Below are positions 11,801 to 22,900 of a stretch of 64,000 nt of DNA, piece after piece; positions within the stretch are counted from its first letter, which is position 1, and each line of letters starts with the position of its first letter. The position numbers were made by a program, and so were the translations under genes. The notes under the pieces were generated by a model. The model searched no databases. It was not told the origin of the DNA and saw only the letters and a list, made by a program, of their open reading frames with translations. Origin of the DNA: Fragum whitleyi (Eukaryota > Mollusca > Bivalvia > Cardiida > Cardiidae); contig OX411552.1 of NCBI GenBank assembly GCA_948146395.1, positions 854,001 through 918,000 of the forward strand, written 5' to 3'.

Positions 11801-13031
11801 TATATAACAAGAACAACATTAGCGATGTATCGCTATTTACCGACCGAACATGAAAGACATACATGACAAACAATTTACATACATGACAAAACTATACGTG
11901 GACATCAAAGGATATTAACATACAGAAGAGTTACATTAGATCAAGAAATATTAAACGAGTTTAAGAGTTTAGACACATTAGTAAAAACTAGTTCCGCTCA
12001 TGCTTTCCCTTATGGAGACAGTTTTATGAATCACAGTAGATCTGTATAATAGGTTGGTAATCACAGGTATGCTCAACACAGTCTTGTTTGAATCACAGGT
12101 TTACTGAGCAGTATTAAAATAAAATAGAAGCACTGATATAAATTAATTTGCTTTATCACATTTAAAAGTATAATCAATTTCATTATGGTTAAAATCACAA
12201 ATTGTAATAGATGTAAAGAGTAAGGTATTTGGTAGACTATCAAGTATTAATATAGAAATAAAATGAACTGTGTTTGAAGATAAGCCAAACCCCTCCCATT
12301 CCAAGAGTAATATTGAACTCTATTACCACAAGGAATAAGCCCTTAATGAAGTCGTACTTCTTCATTTAAAGGGGCCCCACCCATTAGAAAACTTATATTT
12401 AAATAAAGTTTAAAAATTTATTTCAATAACTTAACACATGATCTAAAAATGGGATTTCTAATCATGAAACTTGTGATCAAGGAATATGCCGTAGAGAAAG
12501 CATTTCGCTATAAGTCTGTGGCAGTTCTTACAATTTCATATGTGATGTGTATGAAGAAGACATTAAGCAACCTAATTAACTGAGATCATCTAATGAAATG
12601 TTATCCAGTACCTTTCTACAAAGTATAGTAAAGTCCCTGATCAGACTATCTAGATGCACAGGCTGAGCTGCAATGAATGAAATAACAGGTAATGTCAGAT
12701 ACCAGGTCAAATTAAACTCAGCTTGTCTATGACTCAGTGCAAAAAAATGCTGTAACTGCCTATAGGTTTATAGGCAGTTACAACTTTTTTGCACTGATCA
12801 TTTGAAATGTGTGTTGATAGTTCTACAATATGAAATGTTACATGAATAAAAAACTTACCCTCAATTGTATGGTATTTTCAGGCCCATAATGATCTACTGC
12901 GTACCTATGAAGCAAAGCTTACACAGTTCGGCATTCCTACAGAAGAATTGGGATTCAAACCTCTGGAGAGCACAGTTGGTGGACAAACACTCGGCCAGGG
13001 TCCAGCGGGTCTTGTGTCTGCACCATCATGA
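2870..13031 (+). CDS. GAS8: GAS8 / DRC4, dynein regulatory complex subunit 4 (whole gene, spliced)
   Basis: Coiled-coil subunit of the nexin-dynein regulatory complex, which links doublet microtubules and controls dynein in motile 9+2 cilia and flagella. Spliced coding exons: 2870-2872 (tentative), 3014-3127, 4821-5018, 6154-6360, 6778-7038, 8017-8184, 8712-8798, 9554-9763, 11183-11248, 12882-13031, giving about 487 residues; the human protein is about 478. A Lys/Gly-rich basic head ([16 protein letters not shown]) is followed by nearly continuous Glu/Lys/Arg-rich coiled coil. Family blocks are easy to recognise: [79 protein letters not shown] and the tail [10 protein letters not shown]. Every exon is a multiple of three and every intron is phase 0. 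AATAAA at 13451 is a possible poly(A) signal. Identity is near certain; only the first codon's exon is inferred. Confidence 0.95.
3014..3127 (+). CDS. GAS8: GAS8 exon 2, basic N-terminal head
   Basis: Acceptor TTTCAG, donor GTAAGC, 38 codons. Encodes the Lys/Gly-rich head and then [14 protein letters not shown], matching the family's conserved entry into the coiled coil. Confidence 0.93.
3609..3763. mobile_element. Long palindromic MITE, 155 bp (GAS8 intron)
   Basis: Arms of about 63 bases, 3609-3671 and 3701-3763. GGGATGAGTGTCTTTTTCAC and TATTGGGGTATAAAGTGCAA pair with the complements at the other end. The loop is about 29 bases. Confidence 0.88.
4821..5018 (+). CDS. GAS8: GAS8 exon 3
   Basis: Acceptor TATATAG, donor GTAAAT, 66 codons from [17 protein letters not shown] to EERHQIEIK. 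This is one of the most conserved coiled-coil stretches of the family. Confidence 0.95.
5374..5591. mobile_element. ~218-bp MITE (GAS8 intron 3)
   Basis: Imperfect inverted ends: AGGGAACATCTGGGGAGTGT and its near complement ACAGAGTTCCCAGATGGTCC. Contains GGTCAGACTGCACAGACTGACC. Second copy at 58655-58882. Confidence 0.75.
5791..5866. repeat. ~76-bp near-perfect hairpin, family P1 (GAS8 intron)
   Basis: CCATGGCT...CAGTTGTAACTGCCTATA, loop, TATAGGCAGTTACAACTG...AGCCATGG. The arms are complementary almost throughout. Confidence 0.88.
6154..6360 (+). CDS. GAS8: GAS8 exon 4
   Basis: Acceptor TTTCAG, donor GTCAGT, 69 codons from [16 protein letters not shown] to EEIIKNLKK. Confidence 0.95.
6778..7038 (+). 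CDS. GAS8: GAS8 exon 5
   Basis: Acceptor ATTTAG, donor GTATTG, 87 codons from [16 protein letters not shown] to [10 protein letters not shown]. Carries the block [19 protein letters not shown] and the family hallmark [16 protein letters not shown]. Confidence 0.95.
7500..7865. repeat. MITE-like element with GAAGAAATT hairpin (GAS8 intron)
   Basis: Hairpin GAAAAGAAGAAATTACTTG with GAGCAATTTCTTCTTTTTC, then GGACTCC-rich end and GTGTCGAACCCT. Copy at 17770-18135. Confidence 0.65.
8017..8184 (+). CDS. GAS8: GAS8 exon 6
   Basis: Acceptor CTTTAG, donor GTAGGT, 56 codons from [17 protein letters not shown] to [10 protein letters not shown]. Confidence 0.95.
8712..8798 (+). CDS. GAS8: GAS8 exon 7
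   Basis: Acceptor TTCCAG, donor GTAGGA, 29 codons, [15 protein letters not shown] to [13 protein letters not shown]. Confidence 0.94.
9312..9382. repeat. ~70-bp near-perfect hairpin, family P1 (GAS8 intron)
   Basis: ATGGCTCAGTGCATAACAGG, TGTAACTGCCTATA, loop and complement. The arm reads CAGGTGTAAC with GTTACACCTG opposite: a change from the other copies matched on both arms. Confidence 0.87.
9554..9763 (+). CDS. GAS8: GAS8 exon 8
   Basis: Acceptor CCTCAG, donor GTAAGT, 70 codons from [20 protein letters not shown] to VVTRKLE, including [15 protein letters not shown]. Confidence 0.95.
10088..10486 (+). repeat. Helentron-like element, short (GAS8 intron)
   Basis: Begins TAGCTCAACAGGCCGAAGGCC and ends AGGCCCTCTTGGGCCTCTTG. 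Carries two diverged units containing CCAATGGGCCAATTTC-like sequence and CCTTGGGTGACCC. Same design as 48020-49215. Confidence 0.75.
10883..11126. mobile_element. 244-bp MITE, same family as the array insertion
   Basis: TAACCCTTGTCATGTTGAA at the left, TTCAGCATGACAAGGGTT at the right, and a central GATCAGACTGCACATATGTG. Confidence 0.85.
11183..11248 (+). CDS. GAS8: GAS8 exon 9
   Basis: Acceptor ATTTCAG, donor GTAGGT, 22 codons: [20 protein letters not shown] and two more residues. A 244-bp MITE copy ends about 55 bases upstream. Confidence 0.93.
11382..11573 (+). repeat. Interspersed repeat also present at 31540-31716
   Basis: Shares GTGTGTTCACCATCAC, GCTATCCAGAC and the end CAGTGCTCTTGTTTC with the later copy. 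Lies just after GAS8 exon 9. Confidence 0.75.
11745..11990 (-). mobile_element. Possible 3' end of a LINE-like element
   Basis: On the minus strand, ACCGACTTTAAATAAAATTT is followed by a TTTGTATTTGTATT microsatellite, as in the tails of some invertebrate LINEs. No reverse transcriptase frame is seen. Confidence 0.35.
12730..12801. repeat. ~72-bp hairpin, family P1 (GAS8 intron)
   Basis: TGACTCAGTGCAAAAAAATG, CTGTAACTGCCTATA, loop, TATAGGCAGTTACA and TTTTTTGCACTGATCA. Less perfect than the other copies. Confidence 0.82.
12882..13031 (+). CDS. GAS8: GAS8 terminal coding exon
   Basis: Acceptor TTTTCAG, 49 codons plus TGA. Starts [13 protein letters not shown] and ends with the conserved tail [14 protein letters not shown]. 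Confidence 0.95.
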   Translation, partial: AHNDLLRTYEAKLTQFGIPTEELGFKPLESTVGGQTLGQGPAGLVSAPS

Positions 13032-13489
13032 AACAGACATTTTTACTTTTCTTATATTAATTCATATATTAAGATCATGTAAATTGTATTTATTTATAAA
13101 ATTAAAATCTAAGAATCTATAATTTATATCACATTTTAGATATAAAATTTGGAATAATTCTTGAATGTCTTTGTGTGTTTCTTGAGTAAATAGATTTACA
13201 TGATTTTGATTTATACTTATACCTGTGATATATTTTAAAAACATATTTCAATTATTTACAAAAGAGTTCAGGTACCAAGATTTTCAATCTATTTTATACT
13301 CAACAGGCGTTCTTCCAAAACTTCAGCTTGACATGAAAGTTGAGGGTATACTGAAAAACTATTACAAAAAATGTATTAAAATTTATGTCAAGTTATAAGT
13401 GACAAAATTTAATTTGGAGTTGATATAAAACATCTATTCTACTCCAAAGAAATAAACATTTCTCAGTTGAGAATGAAGAATGTTGTATA

Positions 13490-13745
13490 AAATCAGGGCC
13501 CGAGGTTATTAAACCTTCCTTGTTCTCAATTCAAATTTTTCTCAAATTACAACTTGAAATTAAAGCTGCAATGGTGCTATAATACTAATATAAATGTATG
13601 AACTTAAAAGATAATATTAATAAGTTGTTATAAATAACAACTAATTAATACTAACTTTTACTTTCATTCATTCATTTAAATTTAAAATTTGGGAAAATTC
13701 TCAGTTGAGCATGAGAAAAGTTCTATAACCTCTGGGCCTGATCCT
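13490..13745. mobile_element. ~255-bp MITE with long inverted repeats
   Basis: Ends CAGGGCCCGAGGTTATTAAA and TCTATAACCTCTGGGCCTGA; centre AAGTTGTTATAAATAACAAC. Second copy at 36518-36776. Confidence 0.8.
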
Positions 13746-13828
13746 GATACATATTACACAGTCAAACCAGCGTCATTACTTTTTGCACTATCCAGGTGTG
13801 TCCTTATTGTATAATGTATTATATCGTA

Positions 13829-14070
13829 TGAGCCTACATGTGTGACATTTCCAACAATTTGAAATGTGCATGAGGGACTATCATTGAGAAGCGTAGACAG
13901 CCACACACTGTAAATGTATAGTTACCCGATTGGCTATAGATATTTTGAGACATTATTTATCTACAAAAAGCATAGTGAAGACTCTGATCAGACTGGTTGG
14001 ATGCACAGACTGGCCAGGGTCTTTGCTTAGCGCACATTTGAAGGTGTTGGAAATGTCATGCACAAGCTCA
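13829..14070. mobile_element. MITE with GAGCCT...CATTTCCAACAATTTG ends
   Basis: GAGCCTACATGTGTGACATTTCC and the complement-like GGTGTTGGAAATGTCATGCACA. Contains the GATCAGACTGGTTGGATGCACAG motif. Family copies near 735, 35848, 51704 and 60826. Confidence 0.72.
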
Positions 14071-14559
14071 TATATGATTTTAACTCGATAACAAGAAGAA
14101 AAGTGAAACTGCAAGTAAACATGACATTAAGGTTCGTAAGACAAGTCTGAATTCCAGACAATTTTTAAAACAAAATGTTTACTCTAAAATCTTTTGCAGA
14201 GAAAAACATGAACATATTTATTGAAATAAAACAAAAGTGTATTTGGCTAGTTTTACATGAGACACTTAAAAAAATCTTGAGTTGGCCAAAATCGATATTG
14301 TAAAGTATTGAAACTACTAGGTATGTAAATAGAACCAATATCTTGATTGAATATACACTGAGTCTCATCTAATTCCATATAGATGATAAAATGATTTAGA
14401 CAAATCTTAGATATTTTAAACCATTTTAGATGAATGACATGGTCATTTTGATAAAGAAAACAATAAAACATCAAACACTGTTTACTGTTCTTATTATATT
14501 TAATCTCAGTTATTTTCAGGGAAATGTCAAGGTATTGTGCCTTGTGGCTGTTGTTGTTG

Positions 14560-14915
14560 TCCTGCAGATACAGTCCATATTGCTCGAGCGACCATGCTTA
14601 TTAAGTGACCACTTTTTTAAGGGCCCATTTTCAAATCCCTTTCCTTAAATTGAAATAAATCATGAAGTAGATGTTATTGGTCTATAAATTATTGTAAATA
14701 AATCCTTTGTTGTTAAAACTCATTAGAGTAGTCTCAAATGCGAGGATTCTATCGAGTTTTAACAGCATATGATCTTTGTGAAATTAGCATTAATATTCAT
14801 GTTTAATCAATGTTATGTTTCTTACTTGTAGACAAAGCGACCATTCTCTTTAACACCCTCTTTTTAGTAGTCCCGTAAGTGGTTGCTTAACACCATTTTT
14901 ACTGTACTTACATTT
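14560..14915. mobile_element. ~350-bp MITE-like element (GCGACC / AAGTGGTTGCTTAAC)
   Basis: Starts near GCTCGAGCGACCATGCTTAT and ends AAGTGGTTGCTTAACACC ... ACTGTAC. Copies at 23490-23845 and 57640-57975. Confidence 0.7.
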
Positions 14916-15002
14916 TGACATATTTCTGCTCTTACTATATGCATACTTTTGACATACATATGTTTTATATACATGTATAATACATGTTTACTATCATAAG
15001 AA

Positions 15003-15590
15003 AACCCTATTCGAAGGGTCACAGGAAAAGGGACACTAGTGACAATTTCCTTGTCAACTCTTTAGAAGCCACAAAATTGTCAAAACTTTATGAAACTTGG
15101 TCAGAATGTTTGTCATGTCAAAAGGATTAACCCTATTGAAAATGGGAAGAATCCATACCATATCACTGGAAAAGAGGACTTAATGACAATTTCTTTTTTT
15201 CACTCTAGAGACCACAAATATGGTCCAATCTTCAATAAACTTGGATAGAACCTTTGACAGGTAACAAAGATGAACCCTTTTTTAAATGGAAAGGATCCTT
15301 ATGATATCAGGGAAAAGGGGCCTTAATGACAATATTATTATTGACACTCTAGAGGACACAAATTTGGTCCAATCTACATGAAACTTTGGCTGAATGTTTG
15401 GCAAGTCACAAGGATGAACCCTTTTGTAGATGGGAATGGCCTATTTATTTAAGGATCTTATTCAAATTTACCACTCTAGAAAATCAAATATGAAGCTTCG
15501 CCCAATTCGGTCAAGGACGAGTTGTACAGATAAGGCATGAACCTTCGGACGGACGGACATACATGAAGATGGACCTATGGGCTATAATTC
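15003..15590 (+). repeat. Tandem ~150-bp element ending in GGACGGACGGAC
   Basis: Three to four diverged units containing GGAAAAGGGRCYTAATGACAAT and ATGAACCCTTTT, ending at CGGACGGACGGACATACATG. Lies between GAS8 and the next gene. Confidence 0.75.
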
Positions 15591-15599
15591 TTGAAAAGT

Positions 15600-17760
15600 A
15601 GATCCAAAAGCAGTTCATACCAATACACATTTCATCTTAATATTGAATAGATCTAGAAAGGTGAATGACCGAAACATTCTTCAAAATGAGCAAGGCCTGC
15701 AATGTAGGCAACCAGACCGATGCCATTTATTGCATTTGGTGAGATGGTGCGCTCGATGTAGCCAAGTAATGATAAAACTGCAATCGGGAACCCTCGGCGA
15801 ATTGGCCCCCGTCATGTCGCACGTGAGTTTTAAGGACGTCACAAACAACAAGAGGACGTTGAGTTAAACAAAATCAACGAAATGTTAAAACTGGGCATAT
15901 CATAATTTGATAACAAAAGTTTGATATTCGCGATTTTTTTGTCCCTGGTCAGTCTGTACAGATCGCGAAGTCTGACCAGGGTCGTCACTTTATGCGTTTC
16001 CGAGATCGTTCATTTTCGCGTGACAGGTTACAATTTATTTTAAATAACATTTCTCACTTCTGTTATGTTTAAGGAATTCAGTTTTCCCCATTTGATTTTT
16101 GAGCAATTTCATCAAAACAACAATAATAAACAGTGCTTATGGTTTAACGTGAACCCACCCCAAACATTAAAGACTCTTTCATCCAGGCGTGTGATATCTG
16201 ACACAAACGGGTCATCTCGGAACTCCGTGACATAAAAATCTAAAAAAAGGGGGGGGGGGTGGATCCAACATAGATCAACCAGAAGGCATTGTCGGAATTT
16301 TAAAATTATACAGAAAGGTGGAATAATTATTCTTGTTTCAGAAAGGTTCTATATCAAAGTGCAAAAAGCAGGTTTCTATCCTGATCAGGCTAGGGTTGAC
16401 ACTTTACTCACGACCCGGGTGGTCCATTTTCGCAGGCCGTAGTCACGAATATTATAAAAAATGTAGCCCCCTAAGTAAATTCAAGTGATAAATGCTTTCG
16501 GAGCAACTTGTTAGATCTAACGCGGGAACTTGAAATTTCATCAATGCACCCCCACTAAACAACGTATAATGTGCATTGTGATACCATATAGCGGCAAACA
16601 TGATATCATCTGAAATTTTTCTTGATAGACCTCACGGTTGGCTATTTGGTATCACTATGCACGCTATCAGTTCATTTATATAGATAGGGAAACTATGAGA
16701 CAAATTATGTGTTTTAAATATCTTTAAGTGACAAATTTTCAAGTTCCTGTGGATCTACATCGCATCATTACTCCGTGTTTTTTGTATTTTTTTTTTTTTT
16801 TAATTCTGATAAATAACATATTTCAAATAGTGTTTATTAAATATATTAATTTTGCATTTCTCGAAAAATGAATTGGTGTTGATATGAAACTCAATAGGGA
16901 AAATGATTATGACTTTATTTTAAAAATAATATGACAAATGACGGAGTGTAACAAAAAGCCTAGCCGCGGTCTCCCCCTAGAATTTTGGTCCATCCAATTG
17001 TGCAAGAAATAAAATTAAAAACCTCCTCTATATTTGAATTGATTATGTTACGCAACATGATCTATTCTTGTCTTATAGAGCCCTGCGTATAAACAGCCCC
17101 CTCTTTTTTTAAAGTATTATTATGGTCTTGAATTATACTTAGATCGGGAGAAACCAGTTACTTCCCCTTATTTCGCTAAAATATTCGCGCGTTTTCTCCC
17201 CTGAATAATGCAGACGAAATGTCAAATTAAAATCGTTACTTCAATTGAGACAGCAGTTCAAGAAGACACAAAGAATCTGGTTGATTAGTTAACATACTAT
17301 TGAGTGAGAAAAATATACTCATTGTCTCCCTAAAACGTCCAACCAAGCGGTATTGATAAAAATATCATTAGTTTTCGTGCCCTGACTACCAACACGGTCT
17401 CGGCGAAAATGGGCGAATACCATATTTCCTGTAGAATTCGTTTACACGCTCTTATCGAAAAGAATGTCTGATTCGTTGGCTAGGCTGGTAGGGCGGTGGA
17501 CCCATAATCTGAAGATACGTGGGGGATTTTGTATTCATGCTGTCTGCATCCGCTCATTTCTTGGCACAATTTTCTACATATTTTTCAGGATTTTTGAAAG
17601 ATTATTGGGAAAGCTACATTGGTCAAGGTCCAGAGCATTTTCCATATATTCAAAGATAGATTTGAAAATTTAAGGCAAAGTTACTAGAGCTGGGACGAGT
17701 ACCTTGGTCTTAGGTAAAGTAGTGTTACTACGAGGGTCATGAATCATTGCCAAGGTTTTG
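15600..17760. other. Largely unique intergenic sequence with scattered CpG
   Basis: No convincing exon. It has more CG dinucleotides than its surroundings (for example around 15770-15840 and 17395-17420), a GGTCAGTCTGTACAGATCGCGAAGTC hairpin, a G10 run at 16249 and a T run near 16790. It may hold the promoter or a non-coding first exon of the C18orf63-like gene; no core promoter could be named. Confidence 0.25.
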
Positions 17761-17769
17761 ACAATAATT

Positions 17770-18135
17770 TCTGAGAGTAATGAGTCCAGCGAACTTCAAA
17801 TTTATGAAATTAAGAAGTCCTAGCTAAAAGTATTGAGTCCAAAATTTGTTCAAAATTTGAACAAGTATTTTCTTCTTTTCCACAATAATTTTCCACCAAT
17901 TATAAGATGACTTCCTTCCATAACTACTGGTTACAGATGTGAGCAAATGTTGTCTGTAAAAGCTGAAGTGTTGAACAGATCTTAAACTTTGACAGATTGT
18001 TTGAAAAAGAGACTCCTGCTCAAAAAAATCTTATATTATCAAGGGGACCATTAGACTTCTTACTTGCAAAATGAAGGAGTCCTACCTAGAAATAAGGAGT
18101 CTTGGACTCCAGGACTCCCTTAAGTGTCGAACCCT
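17770..18135. repeat. MITE-like element, same family as 7500
   Basis: Shares GAGCAAATGTTGTCTGTAA-type internal sequence, GGAGTCCTACC and the terminal AAGTGTCGAACCCT. Confidence 0.65.
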
Positions 18136-18984
18136 ATTACCTGTTATCAAACTATAGGTTGTATCAGCACTAAGTACCTTTGGGGATCAAATTTAGTAAA
18201 GAATCTTCAATATTTTTCTGCAGTTGATTTCCAGATGGTCCAATGAACACACTTCTGAAATAGTTTGAGAGTCCTGGCTATTCATTTGAGAGTCATAGAT
18301 TTGCAACAACTGCAACCCTTACAACCATATTGGAATTTATATTAACAGTTTTGCAGAAATTCTGGAATCATCATTGTATTTAGTTGATGAAATAAGTACA
18401 TGGAGAGTAATCATAGGTTACTCAAGCACCCATGGATAATGAGATCTCAGGTATATGGGTACTAAAATTTCTACTCTTCCTTGCTTTAAAAGTTACTCTG
18501 CATCATCTGATATGCACTGCAAAAAAATAAAATGTAAGGTTAAAGACCAATATCTATGTGCTAAGGTTTCACTGAGTTATTCCGTTATTATGATCTTGGG
18601 CTTGCGGTACCACCTCTACTGTAGACATGCTTTTGCTCAATCGTGCATTGGGATCCATGAATTGGAAACTGACAGGCATAGCCTAAACATGAAGGATTAT
18701 GAATTGAATTAATGGCCATTAGTTATTAGTTTAATGGCTTTAAGTGTTACCCATTAATTTTTTTACAAAAACTAATGGCTCCTTTTAATGGTTTTCCCTG
18801 TTTTCATGGGTCATAAATTATCTTTTTAACAGAATTTTAATGGGACCCTTTTGCAGTGGAGCTCATCTCACTTTTAAAGATTTTTGCTTGATTTTTGCTA
18901 AGTGATTTTTCTGTTGCAAGAGCAACCCATTCTATTAAGGGGAATAACTAAATGAATTTTTTAAAAAAAGTAAGTTCCATTCAG

Positions 18985-19292
18985 GTTTGACACTTTCTTA
19001 TTTTTACCACCAGCCTGCAACACTTATTAGTCCTAACTCTTCAATTATGCCTTCATAGTTATAGGTCCTCCATGAAATCAATATTTTAGTACATCTATTG
19101 TATAGCAATAAAATAGTAGTCTTTTTGAAGAAAAACAGTGTGGGAAAAGAAATACTTGCTTTTAACAAGCATTTTCTTCTTTTCCCACAATGTTTCCCAT
19201 TAGATAATGAAAATCTGAATAGGGGAAAGGAGCAACTATTTTTCATAAGTGCAGGACATGGGAAGGATTTTTACAAATTTAATTACTGCAGG
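18985..19292. repeat. Interspersed element with GAAATACTTGCTT hairpin
   Basis: GTTTGACACTTTCTTATTTTTACC start, then GTGGGAAAAGAAATACTTGC paired with GCATTTTCTTCTTTTCCCAC. Related to 537, 27228 and 37178. Confidence 0.7.
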
Positions 19293-19828
19293 TGTTGAGG
19301 ACGGAGATACAAGAATTTTTTTTTAACATCAGACAGGGTTGAACATTGTTAGAAACATTGGCTTAAAGCAATTAGGCAACATATGATATAACAGCTTGAT
19401 CCAGTCTTCCAGTGACATTTTTTCTCATTATCATTTACCATACACAGTTTAACTTAACCAGGGGGGTGGAAATATGGAATTTCTGTACTTGTCCCTGGAC
19501 AAGTGAAAGACGATTTTTCTAATTATCTAGGATCAATATGAACTTGTCCACAAAAAAGACAATAGATGAATATTGAGAAAACATTGTCTTTTATGACTTT
19601 TCTACCCTATGGTACAAACATATGGCTAATTAATCTTTTAATCTTATTCAGTGCCATTCCACAACTTGCCGGTTCATAATAAGTGCATTCAGTGCTTTAA
19701 CTATTTTGATTTAAACACAATTTTTGCAAAGGTTGTTATTCAGCCTGATAAGGGTTAAAATATCAAATGTTGATACAACTGATAAAGATCTGTCTTCAAT
19801 ATACCTACTAGGGTGAAAAACTCAAAAG

Positions 19829-19989
19829 ATGCATGACAGCTTCACAAGACAACAAGATGGACAAAGGCCAATTATTCTGTTCACCAATCTTCCACCCTTA
19901 GATCAGCTGTTTGCTGTAACAGTGAGAATCACCAACTCCTCATGTGCTCAGTCTGCTAACAGATTTCAACCTCAAATCATCAAATGCAG
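19829..19989 (+). CDS. C18orf63: C18orf63-like exon 1 (start codon)
   Basis: ATG in frame with MHDSFTRQQDGQRP, then IILFTNLPPLDQLFAVTVRI. Ends in phase 2 at a GTAGTT donor. 53 codons plus AG. An overlapping frame from a nearby ATG hits a stop and is not the coding frame. Confidence 0.85.
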
Positions 19990-22900
19990 GTAGTTTACTT
20001 GATGAGGCTAAAATAATTCTTAATAAAGTGATTTTAAATTTTCAACCTGTCAAAGTGGCCACCTCTGTTATCAAGCAACCTGTATTAAGCAATTTCTATG
20101 GATATTAAGCAGGCAGTGATGGGTTACATTCAGGTTATGGACCTGTAAAAAAATCTGCAAATTTTCAGAACTCTTGTCCTTTCACATTGTATACCGAAGT
20201 TTCCTAATGAAATCATAAGGTAACCCCTGTTTACACTTAAAGTTGATGACTTCCAATATGTGCAGAACTACTATGGGTCCACTACCTTAATGCCAAAGTT
20301 CAAAGTTTGTTTTTTGGGAAACAACTGCAAGGTCTTATTCCATAAGTCAAAAAAGTTGATTATGATAGCATTAAATATCAGGATTAGTACAAATTGTTAG
20401 TGTTTACATTTTCCTTTGTAATTGATATAGTGTTTGTGATCAATTTCAGGGAATTCATTTTCACAGAGCCAGATGTAATTGGTACACCAAGTGCAGATAT
20501 TAGTGACAATTGTTTCTATCTTATTTCTCAGGTACTTGTATGTAAAATCTGTATGGATTTATGTTTCAAATGGTTTAATATTCAAAAAGGGGAAAAGATG
20601 GCTATTTGAATTACCATTTGCCATTTATTCTTTCACGAGATTATTGTCAATCTGTAAAGCCAGATTGCTTGGAATTTATAATTTAACCAAGATGGAAATG
20701 ATCTTGGAAACATATAAATCAAAATCTTAGATTCTTTATTTTGGGATGCATTTATTAGTATTTATATCAAGACCTATATTAAGGGAGTCAAACTGAATAT
20801 TTTTGACTTTTTAGGTGTTATAAGTTGAATGGAATATATATGTTAATTAGCTCAGACTGTAACACAATGTTTTTGCTGTTAAAATTATGTCATAATTGAT
20901 GTGATAAATGTTTTTTCAAACAGTGTTATATGTATCAAGCAAAATTTTCAGGAATGAACCTCAAAAATTTTGTTGATTTATCACAAAAAGTCGGGTCATT
21001 TTATGAAAAGTACTTTTTTCAAATTTGTGTTCAGAAAAAACAGATAAAAACTTGGCAAAGCCTTGTTTTATCTTTTTATAGATGACTTGTTTGATAAAAT
21101 TGGTGTTTCATGACCGCTCATTTACTATCCTCTATATTGCTGAACCTGTTTATTATTTACATTGATGATAGTTAACTGTTATTTACTTCATATTATGTTA
21201 CAGGCATCAGTAATAAAATCAGGAAGAATACAAGCAAGAATAAATAAAGTAGGATTGCAGGTACTTTTAGCCACAGTATTAGAATTTCGAATTATTCAAA
21301 TTGATTAAAGTTTTTATTAGTCCCAAACCGGTTACCGGTTGGGGGACTATAGGTTTGCTCGATTCCATCTGTCTGTCCGTCTGTCCCTCTGTCCATCACA
21401 CTTTTGTCCGGGCTATATCTTCTAAACCATATGTGCTAGCAACTTCAAACTTGGTACACTTATAGATCTCATTGAGGAGAAGTGTCATGTTTAAGAACCG
21501 TTACCCTGCCACGCCCTTTTTATGAGTTATTGCCCTTTGTTGTTTTTACCCTTACATTCTTGTCCGGAACATATCTCCTAAACTATGTGCGCTAGCAACT
21601 TCAAACTTTGTACACTTATAGATCCTATTAAGGAAAAGTGCCATGTTTAAGATCCATAACTCTGCCACACCCACTTTTTGAGTTATTGCCCTTTGTTGTT
21701 TTTAGCCTTACATTCTTGTCCGGATCATATCTCCTAAATTATAAGTGCTAGCAACTTCAAGCTTGGTACACTAATGGATCTTATTGAGGACAAGTGTCAT
21801 GTTCAAAAACTGTTATTCTGCCACGCCCACTTTTTGAGTTATTGCCCTTAGTTGTTTTTACCCTTACATTTTTGTCCAGATCATATCTCCTAACCATAGG
21901 TGCTAGCAACTTCAAACTTTGTACACTGATAGATCTTATCGAGGACAAGTGTCTTGTACAAGAACTGTTACTCTTCCATGACCACTTTTTGAGTTATTGC
22001 CCTTTGTTGTTTTTAGTCATACATTCTTGTCCGGATCATATCTCCTAAACTATAAGTGCTAGCAACTTTAAACTTTGTACATGTATAGATCTCATTGAGG
22101 ACAAGTGTCATGTACAAGAACTGTTACTCTGCCATGTCCACTTTTTGAGTTATTGCCCTTTGTTGTTTCTATCCTTAAATTTTTGTCCCGTACTTATCTC
22201 CTAAACCATAAGCCCTAGCAACTTCAAACTTTGTACACTGGTAGATCTCATTGAGAAGAAGTGTAATGCACAAGAACTGTTACTCTGCCACATCCATTTT
22301 TTAGTTATTGTCCGTTGTTGTTTTTTATCCCGACATTTTTGTCCGGACCATATCTCCTGAGCCATCAGTGCTAGCAACTTCAAACTTGGTACACTTATAG
22401 ATCTCATTGAGGACAAGTGGCATGTACAAGAATCATTCTTCTCCGCCCACTTTTGGAGTTTTTGCCATTGGTTGTTTTTACTCTTATATTTTTGTTTTGG
22501 ACATTTTGTTCAAAACCTAATGTGCTAGCAACTTCAAATTTTGTATACAGTTATAGATCTTATAAGTAGGAGATATATTATAAGAAAGGATTTTTTGTTA
22601 TCCGGTGGGGGACTCCTGTATTGCATCGCAATACAACATGCACTTGTTTGTAATACTTTTATTCTGTATGTTTGTTTTCAGTATTCATATAAAGAACTGA
22701 TAATTTAATTCTAAACCGGTTAGGAGTCTATGGTCTAGTGGTTAGAATGGTGGCTTTGGGATCAAAAGGACCTGTGATCCAATCCCCGCCAGACCATGGG
22801 AATTCTAAGCGAAAGATTAACTCTGAATTGCTCCTCTCCACCCTGGTGTATAAATGGGTACCTGTAAGTCTAAGTGCTGTGGCTGCCATTGTGTGCTTAT

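Noticed and set aside
15643..15867. 74-codon open frame in the intergenic block
   Set aside because: No recognisable domain, no splice sites of note, and nothing in the family of neighbouring genes matches.
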